From Cryptomeria japonica (lineage: Eukaryota > Streptophyta > Pinopsida > Cupressales > Cupressaceae), in NCBI RefSeq assembly GCF_030272615.1, contig NC_081406.1:186101770-186165769 (forward strand): a DNA stretch of 64,000 bases, read 5' to 3'. Shown piece by piece: positions 54,607-64,000 of this stretch (position 1 is the stretch's first letter; every line of letters begins with the position of its first letter). The translations under genes and the position numbers were made by a program. A model generated the notes under the pieces. That model saw only the letters and a program-made list of their open reading frames with translations, had not been told where the DNA came from and searched no databases.

Positions 54607-55577
54607 GATCCGAGTGGATAATTTTTACTCACCAAAAATGGTTAATGTTGCAATAGTTACAAAAAATATTTTATTATGTTTAACAAAATATGGGTAGGGG
54701 GATTCAAACCCCTAACCTCTCCTCTCCTATTTTCACTCTCCATCGCTAGGCTATGCAGATTCTTTGGATATGTTTTTCACCCTGCTTCTATTTAAAGACT
54801 ATTAAATGCCCTATAAAGAATTATGGAGGGCTGGTGGTTTGAACTGGTGACCCCATAGTTATGGGCTTCCACTCCCTACCGCTATACCATGCGGTTGTTT
54901 CAGGATAAGACTCAGCAGATTAGATTTTTGTGGAAAGTGGCGGTGATCCGAAATAAAAGGGTCCCTAAAATATACATTAAACTATATTCAAGCCAACCCG
55001 AGAAATATATTGTTAAAGCTCGAACTATCTGAGCCATGTATTTAAATCGGTTGGGATTTTAAAAATATTAAATGGTATTTAAGGGTTTATTTTAGAGATA
55101 TAGTTTAAAATTGGGGGATATGGAAATATTATTGTTTTAACCCCATTTTAGAATGTAAAATAGTATTTAAAGGGGGTGATTTTTTTGTAATGAGAGACAT
55201 GGAAGATTGGAGAATTGTCAGAGAAGTGTGAGATAATTTTTTGAGAGGAAGCTATTGTGGAGTTTGGTACTTCACTCCTACACTTCGAAAAGTGCCATTG
55301 TGTGAATAGGAGTGGCTTTGTAAATCTTTGTAAACTCAGTTTTGGAGCATAATTGGATCGATCTCACCCAGTTGCGCAGACCCAGAGACATAGTCACCTT
55401 ATGGCAAACTCCGTAATCAAATCCTGTTGTTTGTGTCTGCTTTCTCTTTCTCTCTATTTTTTCTATCTCATCACTCCAATTTATTTGTAATTAAACCTTT
55501 ATGTATATGCTAATTTCAATTTGTTAAGCATTGTAACGTTAGCATTTTTATGCAATCGGTCATAGATCCTTAATCAA
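54607..55577. mobile_element. Unclassified 971-bp insertion with tRNA-like segments and subterminal inverted repeats
   Basis: Inserted into the E5 protease with a 10-bp duplication. It has inverted arms at 54634-54663 and 55520-55549 (AAAAATG and GCAATAGTTACAAA versus AAAAATG and ACAATGCTTAACAAA on the other strand). Two minus-strand segments look tRNA-derived: 54836-54900 has A-box-like TGGTATAGCGGTAGG and B-box-like AGTTCAAACC, and 54690-54760 has TAGCCTAGCGATGG and GGTTTGAATCC. The rest is non-coding. The 10-bp duplication excludes a normal LTR insertion. It could be a SINE-bearing insert or a Mutator-like element. Confidence 0.65.
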
Positions 55578-55587
55578 ATCATGATAT

Positions 55588-55805
55588 TTCCCAATTTTTA
55601 ATTTTACCAAGCATTGCTCACTTACTAACAACTTATGATCATCTTGAATCCATGATATATGATAAGGCTTATGGTGTTTTAATCTTTCCAACTTCAATTT
55701 ATTCACCATTTCTTCTAAAACAAGATTATCCGAACTACCACTATCAATAAATACTTTACTACACTTACCGGATACCTTACATCTGGTCTTGAAAAAAAAT
55801 TGCCT
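55588..55805 (-). pseudogene. E5 protease N-terminal part
   Basis: Contains FFFKTRCKVSG, the aspartic protease motif FIDSGSSDNLV (about 55735) and LKLERLKHHKPY. The E8 counterpart at 61440-61590 reads IIDGCSIDNLI. The active-site D-S-G is intact here, but stops flank it. Confidence 0.85.
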
Positions 55806-57017
55806 CTACAAGGGATCTTCATCCTCTCTAGTATGACACAAAGCTCTCCTCATCATCAATAGTTCTCCATCTTCTGGTATGTTAGTTGAACCAGTGGGGT
55901 TGTCTTCTACCAATGTTGTTATGTCAGTGTTCTCTGTCTTCTTACATTCAAAAGAATAATGTCCTTCTCCTCTACACTTATGGAAAGTTACTCTAAACAC
56001 TTTCTTATCTTGTTTTCTATCATCTTTTCCAAAAACCTCATTCTGGTAGCCATCAGGTTCTCTCCTCCAAGAGAAAATTTTATCATCCTTCTTTTATGAA
56101 CTGCCATCTTTGCTTACTTCCTTGTCCTTGTTCTAATCTATATAGGTTCCTCTTCCTCCTTGAAATCTTCCTCCAGAAAACCTTACACCTCTACCTTGAT
56201 GTCTCTACTCATGTCTTTTGTTCAACTTCTCTTCTGCTTTCAGGGCATATTGGTAAGCTTCTTCAACACTCTGAAACTTGTAAAATGTTGAACGATATAC
56301 TCCTTCATACTAGATTCCTTCTGCTTCAAGTTCTGCAATTTCTGTAACAAATTTACTTGATAATCAGCTAGCATAAACTTTGCTTTAACTTGGCAACCAT
56401 CTGCTCCCATGATTTGATCTTCTCTTTACCTCTTCTCTATCTATCAACTTGCAAATGCTCCCACCAAAGAGATGCATGACCTTTCAACCGGGTACAGGAA
56501 TATTTCACCTTCCTTTCCTCTGTGGTGTTATCAAATTCAAAATACTTCTCTATCTCTGTGATCCAATCTATCAATTCATCTAAATCCAACTTACCATCAT
56601 ACTCTGATGGGGTAAAATATGGTTTAGTATTTTTCCTACTCAAAACCCTCAAGAACCTCTCTTCTTTGAATCGATCATTGGTGGATTTTCTACTTGTTCT
56701 ATCAGTGCTTCTTCTTCATCATCTTCACATACATCTTCAAAAGTTGTACCTCTTCTCTAGGTTGTTTCAATGGCTTCCAATCGAGCTGCAATTCCTCTCA
56801 ACATTTCCCTCATAGCAAGTTCTACATTCCCACCCATTCTACCATTCATATTTCCCCTTTGTGACATCTTCAATTCTATTCCTCCACAACTGCAGGTCGG
56901 ATCCATAATCTGCCACCCCACAAAAAAAATTTTGGGACAACACAATCTTCGGAATGAAATCTTGCTCTGATACCACTCGGTGCAGTCACCAGTTAGGAGG
57001 GACCTCAAAGAGATCAA
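55806..57017 (-). pseudogene. E5 gag (Ty3/Gypsy)
   Basis: Begins near MSQRGNMNGRMGGNVELAMR (about 56870), with REMLRGIAARLEAIE. The retrotransposon gag core is at 56437-56652 (FTPSEYDGKLDLDELIDWIT, YSCTRLKGHASLWWEHL). The zinc-knuckle remnant at about 55960-56000 reads KCRGEGHYSFEC, with the first cysteine lost. Several stops and frame changes occur between. It would form the particle. Confidence 0.85.
56964..56975 (-). promoter_or_regulatory. E5 primer binding site
   Basis: TGGTATCAGAGC on the minus strand, a perfect initiator-Met complement, five bases from the LTR edge at 56981. Confidence 0.9.
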
Positions 57018-57700
57018 TCGAGACTAGGCAGCAAGAGTAAACACAATGGAAACAAGAGGATATGATGGAGGCAATGCAGAAATGAATGAATTAGATCGTG
57101 AAAACTAATTACAAATAAACGGTAACATTCGGGTTACAAGATTCGGCTCACTGGCTTATTACATACATACTCAATTACAAAATCCATCAACTCCGAACCT
57201 CTAAATCTTAGGATATATCTTCTATGTACTATCTCATTGAATTATGATGCTCAATTACATTGGTTTATATGTCTAGAGGGATCCAATCAGCCTAAGAGGG
57301 ATCAAATACCAAAGAACAAGATCAAACATGTAAAATGCCAGGTCGGCCTCTGCCAAAAAGATTCCTCCCGAAAATCCAAAGGATGAAGAGTGGATCAAAG
57401 GGAAGGTCAGCCACTTTCCAAAGAACATTGGAATCAATGAATTGAGGCTTCGCAAGCTATGGAAGGGATCCGTAAGATTTACCAATAGAAAATAGGTCCA
57501 AGTAGTTTCAGTGTCCTAAACTAGAAAACTATCTTGGAATCCGAAATCGATAACTTGTCGAAAAATGATCCAAATGCTCCGTGGTTTAGGAATAATGAAG
57601 ATGATCATGTCCTCAAGAAAAATCAATCTCCACAAGATCTGATGAGATAAAGAAAGAAAATGTAGAAAGGAATGCTAAAACTTTAAAACAAAAAACAAAC
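56981..57700 (-). repeat. E5 5' LTR (outer edge approximate)
   Basis: Starts TGCAGTCACCAG on the plus strand next to the primer site. No second copy is in the window, so the outer edge is only placed by where E7 coding sequence begins (about 57700-57725). Confidence 0.6.
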
Positions 57701-57721
57701 AGAAAAGGAAATGTTTTTGGT

Positions 57722-58074
57722 TGATGCAAGATTGCCAAGAACCGGGGATGCTCCTACATCAATCTCCTTTGTCAATCTCATGGAAATGGCTTCCATATCA
57801 TTCTTCAAGACTGTATTGGCTCTAGAAAGTCTCTTGCATGCTTCAATCTTTTCATTGAGGGCCTCTTCATCAATGCTTTCACTTTCTTTCTCTTTTACCT
57901 TATCAACAAGTTCCTTTCTCTTTTCCCTTGACTTGTTCAACTGATATTTCAATGTTTCAATGTATTCCTCAACATATTTAAGATTTTATTTCACTTTTCA
58001 TTTCTCATCTTTTGCATGATGAATATATTCAAGAGCAACAACCAGTTGTTGTCTAAGACTACCAAAATCCTTTG
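57722..58074 (-). pseudogene. E7 coiled-coil gag-like protein, N-terminal part
   Basis: The first part shares SLRQQL with E6, has two stops, then opens into a heptad-rich stretch YQLNKSREKRKELVDKVKEK through CKRLSRANTVLKNDMEAISM and RLTKEIDVG (57722-57952). E6 has NKRKELHVQL and MQDLTMRLCKDIED at matching places. The zinc-knuckle half would lie beyond E5 and is not in the window. Confidence 0.7.
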
Positions 58075-58126
58075 ATTCACCTTCCCAGATCCACCTCAAG
58101 TTGTTAGGATTCTTCTAGGGAACTAG

Positions 58127-58138
58127 GCTCTGATACCA
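58127..58138 (-). promoter_or_regulatory. E7 primer binding site
   Basis: TGGTATCAGAGC on the minus strand, a perfect initiator-Met complement, two bases from the LTR. Confidence 0.93.
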
Positions 58139-58140
58139 AT

Positions 58141-59162
58141 TGTTGGAATCAAGGAACGCTAAGGCAGGGGGGGTGAATCAATATTGTTAAATTTTTAACT
58201 CTATTAACCTATTCTTTCAACCACTTAATGAAAATAAAGAAAAGTAAAGTACAGAAAAACAAAGTAAAGATTGGCAACACCATAACACCAAGATTTTTAC
58301 ATGGAAACCTGGTTAAGGGAAAAACCATAACACTTCCTAGAGCTCACTGCTCAATTACAAGAAAGGGATACAAATTGGAAGGCTCACTACCTTAAAAATG
58401 ATTACATAAAATATTTATAATGTGTAAACTGATGAACAACATCTACATATGCCAAAGAACGTTCCGGTTAAGCACAAAATATTGTATCTTACTCAACTCT
58501 GCAACACTGCTTTGTTCTGATATTTTACATTATATCAGAGCACAAATACTTTAATTACACATGTGAAACTACACACAGTCACTCATACATACATCACACA
58601 TCACCATCAATCACTAAAATGATCAAATAAACATGTCTTATATATTTGCATCACCAATTTAGGACTCCATCATGTCGACTTCAAGAATATGACACAAAAG
58701 ATGAAATGTGTACACAAGTTGGCTCAAATCTGATTAACACCAATCATGTGGACCAAAAATAAATGTCCACATACTTCCCACATGTCGTCTCACTAGCCTT
58801 GAACACACAAACTGTCATCAAAATCATTATGCATGATCCACACAATGAATCTCCCATGCTACTGCTAATAACCACTATTCTAGCTAAAAACCTGTGTACC
58901 GAATCTTCCAACTTACCCAAAACTTATCACCGGAGACCAAAAACCTAGAATAAGGCATATTAATTGACCATAATTCTTCTCTAAGATCTGCAAAGAATAA
59001 TACGTAGCATAAATGATCCACTAAACAAAAAACTATACTCTATTGAATACACTGTACTTCTCTTTGGACCTTGCAAATGCTCAATCAATCTTCCGGTATG
59101 AATGAATTATGACTTGTGGATGGAATATCTGACACTAATTTCTATCAATGAAAACATCTGCA
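58141..59162 (-). repeat. E7 5' LTR (outer edge approximate)
   Basis: Starts TGTTGGAATC on the plus strand. The end at CATCTGCA (59162) is placed where E8 gag-like coding begins; no second copy is available to confirm it. It has a G7 tract at about 58169-58175, but no convincing stem around it, unlike its relatives. Confidence 0.65.
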
Positions 59163-60265
59163 ATATCTCTTTCCAAGAGGAATAATGGTGAAATAAATGT
59201 TGGTGTAACAAAAGAGGATCTTAGAGCCCTCTAGATACAAGTTCAGGAATTGCAAGAGGAGCTGCATAGAGGAGTTGATATTAGTGCAAGAGATGAAAGT
59301 GAGGATGAACTTGACTTGAAGGAGAATTTGAATAAGAACAAGAAGTAGCCATAGATCCTGATATGTCTATGTTTTGAGGGTCATTTCCAATATTGGGAAA
59401 AGGCCAAAGGTTGAAGTTTTCACAATTTTTGGAAATATTAATCTAGAAGAGTTGATCAATTGGATCAATAATATGAAATAATATTTTGAGTATGAAGATG
59501 TGGGAGATCTTGAATGGGTCAAGTTTTCAAAGACCAGGCTATGGGTTCATGCTAGCATTTGGTGGAAAGAAGTTCAATTAGGGAGAAATATAAGAGGAAA
59601 AGAGAAAATAACATGGGAAGGGATAGTGGAAAAAATATAAGAGACAATTCATTCTTGTTGACTATGAGATTGATTTGTTAAAAAAGATGCAAGGGTTGAA
59701 GTAAGTGAATTTATTTGTCAAAGATTATACAGAAGAGTTCTATCGAGTCCTAATTAGAACATGTCATTCAGAGGCCAATAAGGAGAAAGTTGCTAATTAC
59801 ATAAATGGGTTAAAGTTGATTATTCAAGAACAATTGATTTTAGTAAAAAATTCTACCAATGAATATGCATATCAATTTTCTTTGAAGGTAAAAGAGAAGT
59901 TGAATAGAATATTTTAGAGAAATAAAAATGGAAGAGGTCATAGTGGAAAGACTAGTGGACAGCCTTATGGAGGCTAAAATGAAAACTAGAAGAAGAATGA
60001 ATAATGTAGTAGTAGTAATAATAAAAAAGGGAAATAATTCCTACCATCCTTGTGATAAAAGTAATGGAGATCAAAGAGGAATAGAAAATGGGAAGAGGAG
60101 ACTTCCATAAAACATATTTATAGTGTCAAGAAGAAGGACATAGAATCTATGAGAATCCCAAAAATTGAAGGAGGACAAGATAAATAACTGAGGGTAATGC
60201 ACAAGATACCCATGTAGATGATTGTGTTGAGTCTTCACATTCTAAAGATGTAGAGAGAAAAATTT
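59163..60265 (+). pseudogene. E8 gag remnant
   Basis: Short stretches resemble E5 gag: LRALQ-like start, WVHASIWWKEVQLG (about 59545; E5 has GHASLWWEHLQVD), and the helical part near 59705-59917. A degenerate knuckle lies near 60110-60165. Stops and frame changes occur every 50-100 codons. Confidence 0.7.
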
Positions 60266-61390
60266 TGATGAATACTAAGAGGGGGAGGGTGAATTAGTAT
60301 ACCCAAAAACTTTAACAAACACTTAAGCAATTTTACTGCAGACCGGTATAGCCCTTTAAACAATAAACCAATTAGTACACAAACAAGCCAAATAGAAAAT
60401 AAAGCATTCACCCACAATAACACAATCACCATAACACAAGATGTTTTGACATGGAAACCCAAATGGGAAAAACCATGGTGAGTAAAATTCACAAGTCTAC
60501 TATTGGCAGAATAGCAACTAGACTAGTTAAGGTCATACCGGTTAAGGCCTTACAATGTTCTTCACCAGAATAGATCCTGTTAGGAATCCAAATCTCTGTT
60601 AGGAGATAAGTCTTGTTAAAGACTACCCTATTAAAGAATTTTAGATCCACAACTATGAACCACCTTGTTAGAAGATTTAGAATAGGCTTGACTGAGCCTG
60701 CCCGATTAAGGGTTTCTAACTTGTCGAAGAGATTAGTAATAAACAAGTGATCTACAAAGTAGCACAAAATGATTAGTTGGATCCTTGATTGCTCTTTGTT
60801 AATGCATTGCAGCATTACTTCAGTCTTATGTCCTTCATACGTTCAATCTCTATTGCAATATACCTTCTTGCAAAACCCTAATCTCCTTACACAACACTTC
60901 ACACTCATACATACAAAACCTTAGACATGATGTCCTCATATAGGAATCTGATTTCATGTCGGTCGAATCAGATTAGACTATAATTTCCTAGGTACAATGC
61001 ATCTAGACACAATTTGTAACATGAAACAGAATCACCACATCGGTGTCGGTGGATGATAACTCATCATACTTTATAAGTTTGTCGGCTAACAAAACAAAGG
61101 ATACCGATTACCAGTTTACAAATAAAAACTGGTAAACTAGAACATAGTGTTCTGATCTTTAAAAAGATTGACTGCCGCTTGGGGTCCTCGTACTGCTTGA
61201 AGTCCTCATACTGCTTTGACCAGTAAGCACCTTCTCCAAACATCGATAGTCTTCAACAAACAAAGACTATGCATTCAATGGCATATAATATCGGTTTGAA
61301 AAATACATCACATAGTACTGGTTGAGAATAAAAAATAAGTGTGTGTCTATCAATGATAATCACAACTAAGCATCATCAAAAATACCAACA
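60266..61390 (-). repeat. Solo-type LTR of the E2/E6 kind inside E8
   Basis: 1,125 bp, running TGATGAATAC to TACCAACA on the plus strand, with no internal region on either side. It has a G-rich loop between ATACTAA (60272-60278) and TTAGTAT (60294-60300). E8 coding resumes at 61391. The flanks AATTT and ATTAT are not a clean 5-bp duplication, so the insertion is old or the edges are off by a few bases. Confidence 0.75.
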
Positions 61391-62160
61391 ATTATTGTCA
61401 CTAGAAGAGCCCTGTTGAATGATGAGAAAGAACTAGCCCAAAGGAAGATTTTTTTTTACACAAGATGTAATTGTGATAGTAAAGTTTGCAATGTTATTAT
61501 AGATGGTTGTAGTATTGATAACCTTATTTCAAATGAAATTGTTAGAAAAATGAAGATGGAGAGGATAAGGCATTTGAATCCTTATATTCTTGGTTGTAGA
61601 AGGACCATGAGGCTTTGACCAATGAATAATATCTAGTAAAGTTCAAAATTGAAAACTATCATGATGACGTATTATGTGATATTATGCCTATGGATGTCTG
61701 TCATATGTTGTTAGGAATGCCATGGCAATTTGATAATCATGCAGTACATTATGAGTTTTCAAATACCAATTCTTTGACTAAGGATGGATTTTGACACAAG
61801 TTGAAGCCATTGAAGGAGGTGGAGAAAAAGGTATGCAGTAATGTATGAATATGTTTAATAGATGGAAGAAAAAAATTAGATGGCATGAAGCATGAGAATA
61901 TATATTTTTTGCTAATTCCTAAAGTTAACAAAGAGGAAGTAGAAGATGTACTTATAGAAGTTGTAGATTTGTTGGATCATTTTTAGGATATTGTATATGT
62001 TAGTGTACCTAAAGGATTATCATTGATGAGGAAGATAAGTCACAAAATGGACTTGATTCTTGGAGTCAGTTTGTCAAATGAGGCATCACACAAAATAAAT
62101 ACAATAGAAATTGAAGAGTTGAGCTAAGAAGTATAAGAGCTATTGTACAAGGGATTGATT
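61391..62160 (+). pseudogene. E8 protease and spacer
   Basis: Contains RKIFFYTRCNCDSKV, the protease motif IIDGCSIDNLI (about 61500; active site altered from D-S-G), MPMDVCHMLLGMPWQF (about 61690) and CLIDGRKKLDGMKHEN (about 61855). Matches E5 throughout. Stops are at 61616-61618 and several further points. Confidence 0.8.
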
Positions 62161-63410
62161 TGAGAGACTTTGAGACCATTTGTGGTACCTGCAATACTAT
62201 CATCAAAGAAGAATGGGGAATGATGGGTGTGTACAAATTATCAAGCTATCAATAAGATTACTATCAAGTATAGATTTCTTTTTCCAAGGATGGACAACAT
62301 TATGGATTGTTTTTGTAGAGCTAAGTATGTCACCGATATAGATCTAAATAGCAGATATCACCAAATTTATATTAGAGAAGGAGATGAATAGAAAATAGCC
62401 TTCACAAAAAATGAGGGCTTGTATTAGTGGTTAGTCATGCCTTTTGGGCTAACCAATGTACCAATCACATTCATGTGACTCATGAACAAGGTACCAAAAG
62501 AGTTTTTTGGTAAATTTGTTATCATTTACTTGGATGACATTTTAATTTCCAATAAGAAATTGGAGAATCATTTGATGCATATTCATAAGGTATTTGAAAA
62601 ATTAAGAGAAGAAAATTTGTTTATCAACCTCAAGAAGTGTAGATTTGTGAAGAAAGAGTTAGTGTGCCTAAGATTTATTTTCTCAACAGATGCTCTTAGA
62701 ATGGACCCTAAAAAGGAAAAGGAAATCCTTGAAAGGTCTACCCCATGGAGTGCTACAAAGGTGAGATCCTTTCATGTTTTGGAATTTTTTTATGGAAATT
62801 TTACCAAAGGTTTTAGTAGTATTTATGCACCACTAACTAGAACAATACAACGAGTCAAGAAAAAATTCAAATGCACTATAAGGGAAGCAAGGAGTTTTTA
62901 TTTGATGAAAAGAAAATTTATAGAGTAACATGTTTGGCACTTCTAAATGTTAATAGGGTATTTTAGGTAGATTTTGATGCTAGTGGCAATGTCATTCGAG
63001 CTATTTTCAGTTAGCAAGGTAAAACCATCACTTATTTTAGTGAAAATTTGAATAATTCCAAGAGAAAATATGATGGTTGTGATCAGAATTTGTATGCTAT
63101 AGTTTAAGCTTTGAATAAGTGGAGACAATATCTTTTTCTAAAAGAGTTTATTTTGTTACCTAGTCATCAAACTTTATTGTATTTGAATAGTCAAGGAAAC
63201 TTCAATCAAAGACATTTAAAATGGGTTGAATTTTTACAAATTTACACATTTGTTTTGAAGCATAGGAGTGGAAAATATAATAGATATATAGATGCTTTAT
63301 GTAGGAGAAAATATTTGCTGGCAAGAATGCACGTTGAAATGGTTGACTTCAGTGAACTCGAGAGTTTATATTCAAAGGATCTGGATTTTGCAGAAGCTTG
63401 AAAATATTGT
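62161..63410 (+). pseudogene. E8 reverse transcriptase and RNase H
   Basis: RT motifs: FVVPAILSSKKNG (about 62180), FPRMDNIMDCF, VMPFGLTNVPITF (about 62440) and the catalytic YLDD near 62527-62538, then FINLKKCRFVKKELV (about 62625). The RNase H part is badly decayed, but WRQYLFLKEF and LKHRSGKYNRYIDALCRRK (about 63255) are clear. The Ty3-type order matches E5. Confidence 0.85.
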
Positions 63411-63663
63411 ATGGAGCTATTTATTTTGGATGGGATGAACTGGTTGGATTTCATAATCTAAGATGATATATTTTTTACAAGCCATTTTTTCAATCCAAGA
63501 ACTTCCATGAGAGAGAACCTAATACTTGGGAGAAGCATAGTCGAGGATTAGAAAGAAATTTTGATCATGATAAGACCATTGCACAAGTTGGAGAACATTA
63601 TTATTGACCAAAAGTAGAGTATGTCAACTAGAAAATGGTACAAGTCAAAACATGGGTTCATAT
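63411..63663 (+). pseudogene. E8 integrase, first part
   Basis: A spacer followed by GEHYYWPK (about 63588), part of the integrase HHCC zinc module. It is cut off by the LTR at 63664; the remainder would lie outside the window. Confidence 0.65.
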
Positions 63664-63772
63664 TGTTAGGATAACCGGTGAACAACTGAGAGGGGCAGGG
63701 GGGGGGGGGGGGGGGTGAATCAGTTGTTCATAGATTATATCAATTAATCCACTTTACACCCTTAAACTAGAG
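63664..63772 (-). repeat. LTR fragment with G18 run
   Basis: Begins TGTTAGGATA and contains a perfect 11-bp inverted repeat TGAACAACTGA (63679-63689) and TCAGTTGTTCA (63720-63730) around an 18-base G run (63698-63715). After 109 bases another LTR starts, so it is truncated or itself interrupted. Confidence 0.8.
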
Positions 63773-64000
63773 TGTTAGGTCCCAGACACAACTGAGAGGG
63801 GGGGGGTTGAATCAGTTGTCCAATAAATTCAACCAAAATTAACTTAACCAAAACTTAATGCTTAATATCGGTAAACCAAACTTTATGCCGGTAGATAGTT
63901 TTATCAGTTAATTGTAGTAGTGGTAAAGATTAATGCATGAAATAGAAAGACAACAACATCCACAAGACATAACACAAATACTTGTATGTGGAAACCCTGT
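63773..64000 (-). repeat. LTR start, continues past the window
   Basis: Begins TGTTAGGTCC, closely like the E2 LTR, with ACAACTGA (63788-63795) and TCAGTTGT (63812-63819) around a G8 run. It runs to the window end at a GGAAACCCTGT block that E2 has at about 28143. Confidence 0.8.

Larger units (their letters stand above)
34445..57700 (-). mobile_element. E5: Ty3/Gypsy retrotransposon, minus strand, host of E4 and E6
   Basis: Read right to left: 5' LTR (from 56981), primer site, gag, protease, RT and RNase H. It is interrupted by a 971-bp insert in the protease, by E4 between protease and RT, and by E6 near the integrase start. The frame resumes across the E4 insertion (GGTGG duplicated at 35900-35904 and 54229-54233). 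Integrase and the 3' LTR lie beyond E6 and are missing. The coding parts are heavily mutated. E8 is a relative on the opposite strand. Confidence 0.88.
57700..59162 (-). mobile_element. E7: 5' end of a non-autonomous element related to E6
   Basis: Contains an LTR (58141-59162), an initiator-Met primer site and the start of a coiled-coil protein that resembles the E6 gag-like protein. The element is cut by E5 at about 57700. The LTR carries a G7 tract and the shared CTAGAGCTCACTGCTCAAT block. Confidence 0.7.
59163..63663 (+). mobile_element. E8: decayed Ty3/Gypsy retrotransposon, plus strand
   Basis: Order: gag, protease, RT, RNase H, start of integrase; related to E5. It is interrupted by a solo-type LTR (60266-61390), across which the coding sequence resumes, and ends at an LTR insertion at 63664 within the integrase zinc module. 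Many stops and frameshifts make it one of the most decayed elements here. Its 5' LTR is not in the window, because E7 sits at its left end. Confidence 0.8.

Noticed and set aside
54836-54900. A functional tRNA-Met gene
   Set aside because: Stems are imperfect and the anticodon loop does not fold properly; it resembles a tRNA-derived fragment only.
60266-61390. A complete retroelement insertion within E8
   Set aside because: No internal coding region, primer site or second LTR; E8 coding resumes at once, so it is best read as a solo-type LTR.

Overview
This window is plant nuclear DNA from a large, repeat-rich genome. No host gene was recognised. Almost every base after about position 1,888 belongs to LTR retrotransposons stacked inside one another. 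The style of the Copia gag and RNase H proteins and the old, diverged copies suggest a gymnosperm or another giant-genome land plant, but this is inference and the species is not identifiable here. All comparisons were made by eye.

Layout. Positions 1-1887 are an AT-rich flank with (TA)n microsatellites and one odd GC-rich island. From 1,888 onward there are eight retroelements, called E1-E8 here. E1 (+, Copia, 2527-7422) lies inside E2 (-, Copia, 1888-28987). E3 (-, Tat-type Ty3/Gypsy, 11321-27823) also lies inside E2. E2 is fused to E6 (-, gag-only non-autonomous element, 28988-34444). E6 sits in E5 (-, Ty3/Gypsy, about 34445-57700). E4 (+, Tat-type Ty3/Gypsy, 35905-54228) is a second insertion in E5, and an unclassified 971-bp insert with tRNA-like segments is a third. 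E5 abuts E7 (-, relative of E6, about 57700-59162), which abuts E8 (+, Ty3/Gypsy, 59163-63663). E8 also holds a solo-type LTR (60266-61390) and ends in two stacked LTR fragments at the right edge. E1, E3 and E4 are proven insertions: both LTRs have equal length, 5-bp target duplications match (TCAAT, GGTTC, GGTGG), and the host reading frame resumes once each element is removed.

The elements work as copy-and-paste units: gag makes the particle, protease-RT-RNase H-integrase copies and inserts, and the LTRs supply promoter and ends. All are damaged. Most in-frame stops are what C-to-T change at CG or CHG sites would give, the expected scar of plant DNA methylation. E3 is very young (one difference seen between its 2,018-bp LTRs); E4 is older (about 19 differences in 1,474 bp) and E1 older still (about 48 in 428 bp).

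The parts most worth attention are: an antisense Plant Mobile Domain gene inside E4 with its own TATA box and a likely intron; arrays of the hexamer TAGCGC in both the sense leader of E4 and the antisense gene's leader; the E6/E7 family, which encodes a coiled-coil protein with four zinc knuckles plus a second reading frame of about 1,000 codons with no recognised polymerase; a hairpin with covarying stems next to the primer site in the LTRs of E2/E6-type elements; and a conserved reading frame (ORF1) upstream of gag in E3 and E4.
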